Positions 29,327 to 36,659 of a stretch of 50,566 nt of DNA are shown here, piece after piece. The position numbers and the translations under genes are program-made. The first letter of the stretch is position 1. Every line of letters begins with the position of its first letter. The DNA is from CAYNND01 sp964528735 (GTDB taxonomy: Bacteria > Patescibacteriota > Minisyncoccia > Phycocordibacterales > UBA2100): positions 1 to 50,566 of the forward strand of contig CAZGUV010000006.1 of NCBI GenBank assembly GCA_964528735.1. Reading direction: 5' to 3'. The notes under the pieces were generated by a model, which saw only the letters and a program-made list of their open reading frames with translations, made no database searches and had not been told where the DNA came from.

Positions 29327-30067
29327 TCACGAACTTATTGAAATCGAGTAGTTATTGTCCTGTTTTTGGTCTTTGACGCGCTCATTTATCAAGGTTTTCT
29401 CATACACTTCAGCAAGACTCTTCCACTCACCTTTTATGAGCCCGCTTCGATACAAGACGCGGGTCGGTGACCAGTCCCAAAAATACTTTCTGACCGTGAT
29501 GTTCGCTTGCAGAAAGTTTGTGAGCATCGTGTTTACGCAATCGGTACGGAAAATCTTATAGATAGGATTGTTGTCGTAGGTGTCGTGAATAGACGCGCAC
29601 ATCGTCGTGAAGAGTCTCTGCTGTTCGTCTTTCGTGAGTGCGAGCTCGTAGCGATAGGTAGGGCTCTTGCGCACATTGGTCCGTAAGTAGACGATGTCAT
29701 ACTCCGTCGCGGTGATATAGAAGATATGGAATGACTTATAGAGTACTTCCCATATCTTAAAATCAAATGCATTTTCTTTTCGCACCTCTGCTGAGACGGT
29801 GAGGAAGCGGCTGCCCGCAAACTGAAACGTAATCATGATGTGCGACTGAAATAGCGCGTAGTTGTTTTCGATGAACCAGACCTTTTCGAGATCGTCGAGC
29901 TCGTATGAGTCACTGAGCCACTCAGTTGTGTAGTCTACAAACTCTTCAGTCTTGTAGGTCACATTTCTGATATGTGAGATGGCGTAGGTGCGTGGTGACT
30001 CACTGGTTACTACCGCATCACTTTGTGTCGCATGAATGTCTATCCATGTGCGACCTTCGTATGTCAT
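29327..30067 (-). CDS. DUF4105 (Lnb N-terminal-like) protein
   Basis: 246 residues, no signal peptide seen. The DUF4105 pattern is clear: SHIMITFQFAGSRFLTVSAE then VRKENAFDFKIWEVLYKSFH, TATEYDIVYLRTNVRKSP, and a Cys in YKIFRTDCVNTM where lipoprotein N-acyltransferase Lnb and related proteins have NC(T/V)xx. The first 50 residues add a short domain (RTWIDIHATQSDAVVTSESP). The family includes thiol acyltransferases and proteases; the catalytic Cys and a His (SHIMITF) are retained. It overlaps the htpX stop/start by 4 nt (ATGA), so the two are coupled; a membrane-lipid or protein-quality role would fit. Confidence 0.75.
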   Translation of the reverse strand: MTYEGRTWIDIHATQSDAVVTSESPRTYAISHIRNVTYKTEEFVDYTTEWLSDSYELDDLEKVWFIENNYALFQSHIMITFQFAGSRFLTVSAEVRKENAFDFKIWEVLYKSFHIFYITATEYDIVYLRTNVRKSPTYRYELALTKDEQQRLFTTMCASIHDTYDNNPIYKIFRTDCVNTMLTNFLQANITVRKYFWDWSPTRVLYRSGLIKGEWKSLAEVYEKTLINERVKDQKQDNNYSISISS

Positions 30068-30966
30068 GCTTGTGAAGGATTGCGGAGCACAAAGATGCGG
30101 TGCTCAATCGGTGGATGTGTCGCAAAGAGTCCTGCAAATGACTTCCCTACCTCGTACGAACCAAATGGATTGCTGATGAAAAGATGTGCGGTCGCATGTG
30201 AGGCCGAATGCATCGGTGCTTTGTATGACGCGATTTTTTCGAGTGCTGAGGCAAGACCTTCAGGATTTTGGGTGACGAGCGCAGCAGTCGCGTCGGCAAC
30301 ATACTCGCGCTTACGCGAAATCGCGAGCTGGATGAGCTGAGCAGCGAGTGGTGCGATGATGAGCGCCATCACCGTACCGAGCAAGACAAGCGGTCCACCA
30401 TTACCATCTTGGCGTCTGTTTCCCCCAAAGAGACTCATACGCATAAACATGTCAGCGATGATAGAGACGACACCTGCGAGCACCACCGCGACAGTCATCA
30501 CTAAGATGTCTCTATTTTGTACGTGCGCAAGCTCATGTGCCATCACGCCTTCGAGCTCTTGAGGAGTAAGTCGCTCGATGATACCTGTCGTCGCGGCGAC
30601 TGCAGCGTTTTGTGGATTTCTCCCTGTTGCAAACGCATTTGGTGCTGAGTCGTTTATCACATAGACCTTCGGCTTTGGTAGCTGCATCTGTTGTGCGAGT
30701 CGCGCGACCATGTCGTGAAGCGCTTTGTACTGCACCTCGTCAGCGGGGACCGCACCTGACGAACGGAGCGCCATTGACGCAGAGTTGAAATACGCGAAGA
30801 GATTCATCATGACACTCACCGCAACGCCACCATAGAGAAAAGCAGGATTGCCGGTATAGCCCGCTAGCACATAGCCAAGCCCGATGATGCCCACCAAAAA
30901 GACTGACATCAACATCCATGTCTTAAAAATATTTGCGCGCTTTTGTGCAATAAAATGAGGATTCAT
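30064..30966 (-). CDS. htpX: HtpX-like membrane zinc protease
   Basis: 300 residues. Two N-terminal helices (about 17-36, 41-58), then the metallopeptidase core: NAFATGRNPQNAAVAATTGI, GVMAHELAHVQNRDILVMTV (HExxH, about 138-142), a further helix pair and SRKREYVADATAALVTQNPE with the third ligand Glu. The ending FATHPPIEHRIFVLRN is the typical HtpX C-terminal motif. It degrades misfolded membrane proteins under stress. It follows the peptidoglycan-binding gene by 12 nt and overlaps the DUF4105 gene by 4 nt. Confidence 0.94.
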   Translation of the reverse strand: MNPHFIAQKRANIFKTWMLMSVFLVGIIGLGYVLAGYTGNPAFLYGGVAVSVMMNLFAYFNSASMALRSSGAVPADEVQYKALHDMVARLAQQMQLPKPKVYVINDSAPNAFATGRNPQNAAVAATTGIIERLTPQELEGVMAHELAHVQNRDILVMTVAVVLAGVVSIIADMFMRMSLFGGNRRQDGNGGPLVLLGTVMALIIAPLAAQLIQLAISRKREYVADATAALVTQNPEGLASALEKIASYKAPMHSASHATAHLFISNPFGSYEVGKSFAGLFATHPPIEHRIFVLRNPSQA

Positions 30967-30977
30967 GTCAGAAAAAA

Positions 30978-31811
30978 TTATTCGATTTTAATAGTGCCTG
31001 TGCAGACGAGCTCGTTTGCCTTCTTGCGAGTAAACGGACCCCAGAATCCTGTCGGCTTCGGCTCGCTCACTGGCTTTAAGACATCGTCTGCATACTTCAG
31101 CTGAAACTTGCTTACCGCGTCACGAGTAAGTGCATTGTAGCTCGTCGTCTCCTTCCCCTTTGACTGTGCACCAGTCGCTGCAATCTGTGTATCTGTGTTC
31201 GCATTTAGAAACTTTTGTACGAGTTTTACTTCTTCGTTCACCGCACCGAGTCTGAAGTTTTTGGTGAATACGTCGGTACAGATTTTGGGAGTCGTCGCTT
31301 GCTGATTGTTTGCGGTAGTCACTTGTGTTGAGGAGCGGACACCAGTACGAAATAAATCACGCCATGATATTTCGCTAATCGTGGTGGTCTGAATATTGCT
31401 CGATGTGTTCGTGGTCGTGACTTGCGTGTTGAGGTCAGATAGGAATTGTGTGTACGCACTTTGGAATGCTTGCTCGGTTTGTGCGGTAGTTTGCTGGAGG
31501 AGTGAGTCAAAGTTTTGTTGAGTCTGATTTGTCTGAGTTGTCTGCGTTGTTTGAGTCGTCTGCGTTGTTGTCGATGGACAGAATGGGAACTCAGTCTCAG
31601 CAATAGCACAGGTAAGCTTCAACTCGTCATCTCCGAGTGGCACGAGTCCTGAGCCGAGCGGCTTTGAGTCACAGCGCACAACACATGATGGTGGTACTGC
31701 GACGTTTTTATTTACAAAACAATCAGGACGTGCACACCATGTCGCCGCTGAAGCGTACTGCGCACACGTGAGCGCGATGATTGTCGCACCGAGTATTCGA
31801 TACATTCGCAT
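30978..31811 (-). CDS. Secreted peptidoglycan-binding protein with Thr/Gln linker
   Basis: 277 residues. A signal peptide (about 1-22, ending YASAA) precedes a Cys-rich N-terminal region (CARPDCFVNKNVAVPPSCVV), a low-complexity repeat (TTQTTQTTQTNQTQQ) and a PG_binding_1 domain (about 195-277: NEEVKLVQKFLNANTDTQIA, SYNALTRDAVSKFQLKYADD, TGFWGPFTRKKANELVC). The TTQ codon repeat is nearly perfect at DNA level. TATAAT ends 6 nt before the ATG at 31811; the next ATG two codons on is possible. Probably a wall-attached protein; cotranscribed with htpX. Confidence 0.8.
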   Translation of the reverse strand: MRMYRILGATIIALTCAQYASAATWCARPDCFVNKNVAVPPSCVVRCDSKPLGSGLVPLGDDELKLTCAIAETEFPFCPSTTTQTTQTTQTTQTNQTQQNFDSLLQQTTAQTEQAFQSAYTQFLSDLNTQVTTTNTSSNIQTTTISEISWRDLFRTGVRSSTQVTTANNQQATTPKICTDVFTKNFRLGAVNEEVKLVQKFLNANTDTQIAATGAQSKGKETTSYNALTRDAVSKFQLKYADDVLKPVSEPKPTGFWGPFTRKKANELVCTGTIKIE

Positions 31812-31841
31812 TGCGTAATTATACCATAGGCAAACGTCTGC

Positions 31842-31881
31842 AAAATAAAAATGACGCGGAGAATCGGGGACCCTCCGCGTC
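31842..31881 (-). terminator. Two-part terminator of the cold-shock-like cassette
   Basis: GACGCGGAG (31853-31861) pairs with CTCCGCGTC (31873-31881). The minus-strand loop GGTCCCCGATT can form an inner GGUC/GAUU stem. A minus-strand U tract (31842-31852) follows. Confidence 0.85.
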
Positions 31882-31910
31882 GCATATCACCCCTGAGGGT
31901 GTGAGGAAGC

Positions 31911-32132
31911 TCAATGCTTCGTGCTGCGGCAGACCTGCCAGAATGCGGCTTGGTATCCGTGACCGCGGACCTTCTTGACGATGGTCGTCACGTCAGAACC
32001 AGGCAACGCGTCGGCGTTGCCCCGCTTCGTCTTCATGTCGATCTTCGCGGTGATGCCACCTTGAAGCCTGATGAAGCCGTAGCTGCCGTTGAAACTGGTG
32101 ATCGTCGCACGCACGATTGCTGCTGCTACCAT
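31911..32132 (-). CDS. Small OB-fold / cold-shock-like protein
   Basis: 73 residues. ATITSFNGSYGFIRLQGGIT is like the RNP1 strand of cold-shock domains (G-Y/F-GFI), with KIDMKTKRGNADALPGSDVT and VRGHGYQAAFWQV following; the second RNP motif is not obvious, so an OB-fold nucleic-acid-binding protein is the safest wording. It has a strong Shine-Dalgarno site (GAGAGGA, about 7 nt before the ATG), its own TTGCTT-N17-TAGACT promoter and its own terminator, the same architecture as the cassettes at 9308 and 10620. GC-ending codons dominate. Confidence 0.68.
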   Translation of the reverse strand: MVAAAIVRATITSFNGSYGFIRLQGGITAKIDMKTKRGNADALPGSDVTTIVKKVRGHGYQAAFWQVCRSTKH

Positions 32133-32176
32133 AACACGTCCTCTCTGTTGCTGGCGCTTCTAGTTACAGCATAAAA

Positions 32177-32205
32177 AGTCTATGTAATGTGGCGCGCAAA
32201 AGCAA
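32177..32205 (-). promoter_or_regulatory. Promoter of the cold-shock-like cassette
   Basis: -35 TTGCTT (32200-32205), 17-nt spacer, -10 TAGACT (32177-32182) on the minus strand, giving a leader of about 38 nt. The -35 overlaps the edge of the groEL terminator. Confidence 0.55.
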
Positions 32206-32236
32206 ATCCCGCGCAGTCGAAGACTGCGCGGGATTT
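32204..32236 (-). terminator. groEL terminator
   Basis: AAATCCCGCGCAGTC (32204-32218), loop GAA, GACTGCGCGGGATTT (32222-32236): a perfect 15-bp stem, 31 nt past the groEL stop. The U tract is weak (TTTGCTTTTG on the minus strand). Confidence 0.85.
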
Positions 32237-32267
32237 GTGTGAAAGTTGTAGTAATCCAACAGGACTA

Positions 32268-33926
32268 TTAGTAGTCCATGCCGCCCATACCACCCATGCC
32301 CGGTGCTGCTGGTGCGTGGTTGTGCTTTTCTTCTGGCTCGTCAGCAATTGCTGCCTCTGTAGTTAAAAGTACCGCTGCTGCTGATGCTGCGTTTTGTACT
32401 GCTGCGCGTTCTACCTTGACTGGGTCAATGATTCCCGCTGCGAGCATGTCTACAATCTTTGCTTCTGCATCATCAGAGACCGCGTCAAATCCAAACGCTG
32501 CGCCCTTCTCGACAACATCTCTGAGAATGACCTGCGCATCATCACGACCCGCGTTTGTTGCAATCTGGATGAGTGGCGCTGAAAGTGCTGATGCAAGGAT
32601 GCGATATCCGACAGAAAACTCGTCGTGACCGTGCGCATGCTTACTCTTTGCGAGCTTCGCACCTACTTTTGCAAGTGCAGAACCACCTCCAGGAACAATA
32701 CCCTCTTCAATCGCAGCCTTTGTCGCATTAACTGCATCTTCAATCTTATCTTTGAGATATTTCATCTCGGTCTCAGTCGATGCACCGACACGGATGACTG
32801 CAACACCACCTGCAAGCTTCGCAATGCGCTCCTGCAATTTTTCTTTATCAAACTTTGAATCAGTCTTCTCGAGCTGACCTTTGAGCTGTGATACACGGTG
32901 CTCAATGTCTGACTTCTTTCCTTTACCCGAGACGATGATGGTTTTGTCCTTACTTGCAATCACTCGTCCTGCGCGACCAAGCATGTTTACCTCAGCGTCA
33001 GCGAGTTTGAGTCCTACTTCTTCGGTGATGACGGTACCACCTGTCATGATAGCGATGTCCTGGAGCATCTCCTTCTTTCTGTCGCCATAGCCCGGCGCCT
33101 TTACACCCAAGACTGAAAGTGTGCCTCGGAGCTTGTTTAAGACGAGTGTAGTGAGTGCCTCACCGTCAATATCCTCTGCGATGATGACGAGCTCCTTCTT
33201 GCCACTTTGCATGAGCTTTTCAAGGAGTGGAACAATTTCCTGAATAGAAGAAATCTTTTTGTCAGTAATGAGCACGACTGCATCTTTGTACTCTGCCTCC
33301 ATACGCTCTGCGTTGGTGACCATGTACGCTGATACGTAGCCCTTATCAAACTCGAGACCTTCGGTGATTTCTGACTCGATACCAAATGACTGCGACTCTT
33401 CGACGGTCACGACACCACTCATACCCACCTTTTCAATCGTGTCTGCGATAGTCTTACCGAGCTCTGCACTCTCTGCTGAAACAGATGCGACATTTCTGAC
33501 TTCATCCTTTCCTTTGACTGGCTTCGCCATAGACTTGAGCTCGGCGACTGCATCTTTTGCAGCTGCCTCGATACCACGACGTACCATCACTGCGTTTGCT
33601 CCCATCGCGACGCGCTTGAAGCCTTCGGTGATGATTGCATGCGCGAGCACGACCGCTGTAGTCGTACCATCTCCTGCCATATCGTTTGTCTTACCTGCAA
33701 CTTCTTTCAAGACTTCGACGCCGATGTTTTCGAACTTGTCTGCAAGAGTGATTTCCTTTGCGATAGAGACACCGTCGTTGGTGATACGTGGTCCACCATA
33801 ACTGCGGTCAATCGCGACATTTCGTCCGCGCGGACCATGTGTCACGCGAACTGCTTCTGCGACTACATCTGCTCCTGCCTTTATCTTTGCTCGTGCTGCG
33901 TCTCTAAAGAGTACTTTTTTTGCCAT
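32268..33926 (-). CDS. groEL: Chaperonin GroEL
   Basis: 60-kDa chaperonin subunit forming the double-ring folding chamber with GroES. 552 residues, normal length. AVRVTHGPRGRNVAIDRSYG, NDMAGDGTTTAVVLAHAI (ATP site, catalytic Asp), VEESQSFGIESEITEGLEFD, GEALTTLVLNKLRG, and VPGGGSALAKVGAKLAK are canonical; the C-terminus has the GMGGMGGMDY repeat. It lies 22 nt after groES in the standard groES-groEL order. The promoter is shared (34302-34330), with a 13-bp inverted repeat over it. Confidence 0.97.
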   Translation of the reverse strand: MAKKVLFRDAARAKIKAGADVVAEAVRVTHGPRGRNVAIDRSYGGPRITNDGVSIAKEITLADKFENIGVEVLKEVAGKTNDMAGDGTTTAVVLAHAIITEGFKRVAMGANAVMVRRGIEAAAKDAVAELKSMAKPVKGKDEVRNVASVSAESAELGKTIADTIEKVGMSGVVTVEESQSFGIESEITEGLEFDKGYVSAYMVTNAERMEAEYKDAVVLITDKKISSIQEIVPLLEKLMQSGKKELVIIAEDIDGEALTTLVLNKLRGTLSVLGVKAPGYGDRKKEMLQDIAIMTGGTVITEEVGLKLADAEVNMLGRAGRVIASKDKTIIVSGKGKKSDIEHRVSQLKGQLEKTDSKFDKEKLQERIAKLAGGVAVIRVGASTETEMKYLKDKIEDAVNATKAAIEEGIVPGGGSALAKVGAKLAKSKHAHGHDEFSVGYRILASALSAPLIQIATNAGRDDAQVILRDVVEKGAAFGFDAVSDDAEAKIVDMLAAGIIDPVKVERAAVQNAASAAAVLLTTEAAIADEPEEKHNHAPAAPGMGGMGGMDY

Positions 33927-33948
33927 AGTAGAAAATGATGATGAATAA

Positions 33949-34227
33949 TTATTTCTTCAATACACCTGAAATGTTGTCGTGCTTGATCATGAGGTACTTC
34001 ACATCGTCAACTTCGATTTCTTGATTGTCGTATCCTCCGAAATAGACCGTATCGCCAACTGATACACCTGAAAGCGGCTCACCAATAGCAACGACTTCTC
34101 CGCGCTCTGGTCTGTCTTTGTTTCCTGCATCTGGAATAATAAGACCACTCTTTGTCTTTTCTTCAGCGACTTCTTGCTTCACAAGAATGCGCTTTCCGAC
34201 TGGTGTTATAGGTGACTTTTTTGCCAT
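33949..34227 (-). CDS. groES: Co-chaperonin GroES
   Basis: 92 residues capping the GroEL ring. ITPVGKRILVKQEVAEEKTK, the mobile loop SGLIIPDAGNKDRPERGEVV, VSVGDTVYFGGYDNQEIEVD and YLMIKHDNISGVLKK are typical. The leader of about 68 nt lacks a Shine-Dalgarno site; instead GTTAACAAAC lies 4 nt before the ATG, as in the DUF5679 gene. First gene of groESL. Confidence 0.96.
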   Translation of the reverse strand: MAKKSPITPVGKRILVKQEVAEEKTKSGLIIPDAGNKDRPERGEVVAIGEPLSGVSVGDTVYFGGYDNQEIEVDDVKYLMIKHDNISGVLKK

Positions 34228-34301
34228 ACGAGTTTGTTAACAAATAAAACGTGCTGTGACTGTACCACAGAGGTACGGATATTCACACCACTGAGGTCAG
34301 A

Positions 34302-34330
34302 AGTATAAATGCTCCAGTAATTTTGTGCAA
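34302..34330 (-). promoter_or_regulatory. groESL promoter
   Basis: On the minus strand -35 TTGCAC (34325-34330), 17-nt spacer, -10 TATACT (34302-34307). This is the best sigma70-type promoter in the window and would give a leader of about 68 nt before groES. Confidence 0.75.
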
Positions 34331-34348
34331 GGGATAAATTACTGGAGC
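34311..34348. promoter_or_regulatory. 13-bp inverted repeat over the groESL promoter (candidate operator)
   Basis: GCTCCAGTAATTT (34311-34323) and AAATTACTGGAGC (34336-34348), 12 nt apart, perfect. The -35 lies in the loop and the left arm in the spacer. It is not CIRCE (TTAGCACTC-N9-GAGTGCTAA). It could be a repressor operator or an RNA hairpin if transcribed from further upstream. Confidence 0.6.
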
Positions 34349-34386
34349 GATTGTGTTGTGGGGTAACCCCCATACGACACAATCGC
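34347..34386. repeat. Double-stem inverted repeat
   Basis: GCGATTGTGT (34347-34356) with ACACAATCGC (34377-34386), enclosing TGGGG/CCCCA (34359-34363 / 34368-34372). Its first two bases are shared with the preceding inverted repeat. Confidence 0.7.
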
Positions 34387-34459
34387 GACGTGTCGGCTAG
34401 CCTGGGGCGCCGACCTGGAGCTTGCGACGTGCAGACTTGCTTGAGGCGTCTGCCTGGAG
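34385..34459. repeat. Two tandem 36-nt hairpin units with compensatory stems
   Basis: Unit 1 is 34385-34420, unit 2 is 34424-34459, separated by ctt. Both start GCGACGTG and end CCTGGAG. Between, the stems are TCGGC/GCCGA and CAGAC/GTCTG: different bases, same pairing. Loops are alike (TAGCCTGGGGC and TTGCTTGAGGC). Confidence 0.75.
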
Positions 34460-34489
34460 TGTTCTATGAATATATGAATAAGTGAGCGC

Positions 34490-34518
34490 TTGCAGGGTTA
34501 TACGTTTTCTGATAGAGT
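34490..34518 (+). promoter_or_regulatory. secG promoter
   Basis: TTGCAG (34490-34495), 17-nt spacer, TAGAGT (34513-34518), ending 8 nt before the secG ATG. Near-leaderless. Confidence 0.5.
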
Positions 34519-34526
34519 ACCTTTCA

Positions 34527-34760
34527 ATGAACGTGATAGGAGGTTTTCTTCCGTATATTCAGATAATCCTCTCGCTAGCTCTCATCGCCGCTATTCTCTT
34601 GCAGAAAACCGGCTCGAGCTTAGGAGGTGCATTTGGGGCTGATAACTTCAGCTCAGGATTTCACACGCGCCGTGGCGCAGAAAAAGTACTCTTCCAGGCA
34701 ACTATCGTACTTGCAGTACTTTTCGCGCTCACCGCTCTTGCGGGTCTTATGCTTCGATAG
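34527..34760 (+). CDS. secG: Protein translocase subunit SecG
   Basis: 77 residues, two membrane helices (about 6-25, 54-74) separated by the conserved cytoplasmic loop LLQKTGSSLGGAFGADNF and RRGAEKVLFQATIVLA. SecG assists SecYE and SecA in protein export; secA lies at the end of this window. The ATG at 34527 is chosen because longer in-frame starts lie inside the promoter. It is followed after about 95 nt by the solute-binding protein gene. Confidence 0.93.
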   Translation: MNVIGGFLPYIQIILSLALIAAILLQKTGSSLGGAFGADNFSSGFHTRRGAEKVLFQATIVLAVLFALTALAGLMLR

Positions 34761-34856
34761 GCAACCTTTTCAGTTCTAAGTTCGTGCTCACTTGACTGTA
34801 CCTCTGCCGTTGGCGCGTTCTGTTTTTTTGTTATTTGATTATTTATTTTGAAACCT

Positions 34857-36617
34857 ATGGATACTGAACATGTAGAGCATCCTCAGCACGAGGAGACTCA
34901 AGAACAGTCACCTGACAACTCAGTCGGTGCACCTGTTCGCCCCACACTCACTGAACGAGTTATTTCATTTTGGAATAGTTGCTCATCGTTTGAGAAACTA
35001 CTCGCGGGAACACTCACGACGATTGCGCTTATTTCCCTCTTTCTCATGATTCGAGCGACGAACTACGCACTCACTATCGAAGTGCCGACTCGTGGTGGAT
35101 CAGTGACCGAAGGAATGATTGGCTCACCTCGCTTCGTCAATCCAGTGCTCGCAACATCAGAGACTGACCGAACTCTGACCTCAATCATCTACAGTGGCTT
35201 GATGCGTGCTACGAGTGAAGGACATGTCGTCGAAGATTTGGCTGAGTCATATACCATTTCTGATGACGGAAGAGTGTACACATTCAAAATACGAGAAGAC
35301 GCAGTCTTTCATGACGGAACACGCGTGACTCCTGAGGATATTCTCTTTACTATCGAACGCACACGCGACCCGATTGTAAAAAGCCCACGGCGTGCAGAAT
35401 GGGAAGGAGTTGTCGCTGAGGCAGGTACTGACTCACGCACTATTGTCTTTAAGCTTGAGAAACCGTATGCGCCATTCCTCCACAACACGACACTCGGAAT
35501 ACTCCCGAAACATCACTGGAAAGGACTCACCTCAGAAGAATTCGCATTTAGTAATAAAAACATTGCACCCATCGGAAGTGGACCGTACCAATTCGTCGCC
35601 GTGACAAACAATGACCAAGGCATCCCGTATCTCTACTCACTTTCTGCATTTGCTGACTACAAGCCACGACCTGCGTACATTTCTGAGATATTTATCTCAT
35701 TCTTCCACTCTGAAGAAGATGCGCTCGAAGCTTTTGAGGCGGGTGACATCGACACACTTGGTGGACTCTCTGCGGAGAGCATGAAAAAACTTGCTCCAGC
35801 GCAAGAAGTCCGCAAGGATAGTACGCTCCCTCGCGTGTTTGGACTCTTTTTGAACCAATCACGAAACCAAGCACTCAGTGACCTCAAGGTGCGCCGCGCA
35901 CTTGAAGAAGCAATAGATCGCCCATCACTTATCGAGGAAGTCTTTGGTACTCAGGCACTCGCGCTGACTGGCCCATTCCCGACTGCAGATGACACATCTG
36001 ATAGTGGAGACCTAGAGGCAGCCAGTGAATTACTTGACGCAGCAGGATGGAAAATCGAAGAAGGACGAACAGTCCGCACCAAAGATAGCCAAGAGCTCTC
36101 AGTCAGCATCGCGACAGCGAATACACAGGAGCTCAAACTGGTAGCACAGCATGTAGCTGATACATGGAAGCAGATTGGTGTAAAAGTAAAGATTGAACTC
36201 TTTGAGACTGGAGACTTGAACCAGACAATCCTTCGACCGCGCGCGTTTGATATCCTTCTCTTCGGAGAAATCACCGGGCGTGAACCAGACCTCTTTGCGT
36301 TTTGGCACTCATCACAAAAGAATGACCCTGGTCTTAACCTCGCGCAATACCAGAGCAAAAACGCAGATGCAATCCTCGAAAAAGCGAGAACAACGAGCGA
36401 TGAAACTGTCCGCGAAGCAAGCTATAAAGAATTTGACGCACTCTTGCGAGAAGATGTGCCTGCTATATTCCTCTACGCTCCGCGATATACCTATCTCGTC
36501 TCACCGCGCATACACATGGGAGAACTCCCTTCAATCCTTGAGCCATACGAACGATTGAGTGATGTTGCATCGTGGTATGTAGAGACGGAACGTGTCTGGC
36601 ACATTTTCGCACAATAA
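34857..36617 (+). CDS. Membrane-anchored family 5 solute-binding protein
   Basis: 586 residues. A charged N-terminus (1-45), one membrane helix (about 50-70) and a large extracytoplasmic SBP_bac_5 domain: GGSVTEGMIGSPRFVNPVLA, LAESYTISDDGRVYTFKIRE, DAVFHDGTRVTPEDILFTIE, PIGSGPYQFVA and LFLNQSRNQALSDLKVRRAL. Family members deliver oligopeptides or nickel to ABC permeases. No permease or ATPase gene is adjacent, so partners are elsewhere or it acts otherwise. It uses an uncleaved helix rather than a lipobox. The ATG at 34857 follows TATTTT by 7 nt. Confidence 0.9.
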   Translation: MDTEHVEHPQHEETQEQSPDNSVGAPVRPTLTERVISFWNSCSSFEKLLAGTLTTIALISLFLMIRATNYALTIEVPTRGGSVTEGMIGSPRFVNPVLATSETDRTLTSIIYSGLMRATSEGHVVEDLAESYTISDDGRVYTFKIREDAVFHDGTRVTPEDILFTIERTRDPIVKSPRRAEWEGVVAEAGTDSRTIVFKLEKPYAPFLHNTTLGILPKHHWKGLTSEEFAFSNKNIAPIGSGPYQFVAVTNNDQGIPYLYSLSAFADYKPRPAYISEIFISFFHSEEDALEAFEAGDIDTLGGLSAESMKKLAPAQEVRKDSTLPRVFGLFLNQSRNQALSDLKVRRALEEAIDRPSLIEEVFGTQALALTGPFPTADDTSDSGDLEAASELLDAAGWKIEEGRTVRTKDSQELSVSIATANTQELKLVAQHVADTWKQIGVKVKIELFETGDLNQTILRPRAFDILLFGEITGREPDLFAFWHSSQKNDPGLNLAQYQSKNADAILEKARTTSDETVREASYKEFDALLREDVPAIFLYAPRYTYLVSPRIHMGELPSILEPYERLSDVASWYVETERVWHIFAQ

Positions 36618-36659
36618 AAGTTACAAATTATACATTTACAAAATTAGAATATATACAGT

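Noticed and set aside
34311..34348. CIRCE operator
   Set aside because: The palindrome is GCTCCAGTAATTT with a 12-nt gap, not TTAGCACTC with a 9-nt gap.
34385..34459. CRISPR-like array
   Set aside because: Only two 36-nt units, 3 nt apart, with differing centres and no spacers of usual size; no cas genes.
34228..34526. SRP RNA, 6S RNA or tmRNA in the groES-secG region
   Set aside because: No SRP GGAA/GCAG core, no tRNA-like ends and no tag ORF; structure is a row of separate hairpins.
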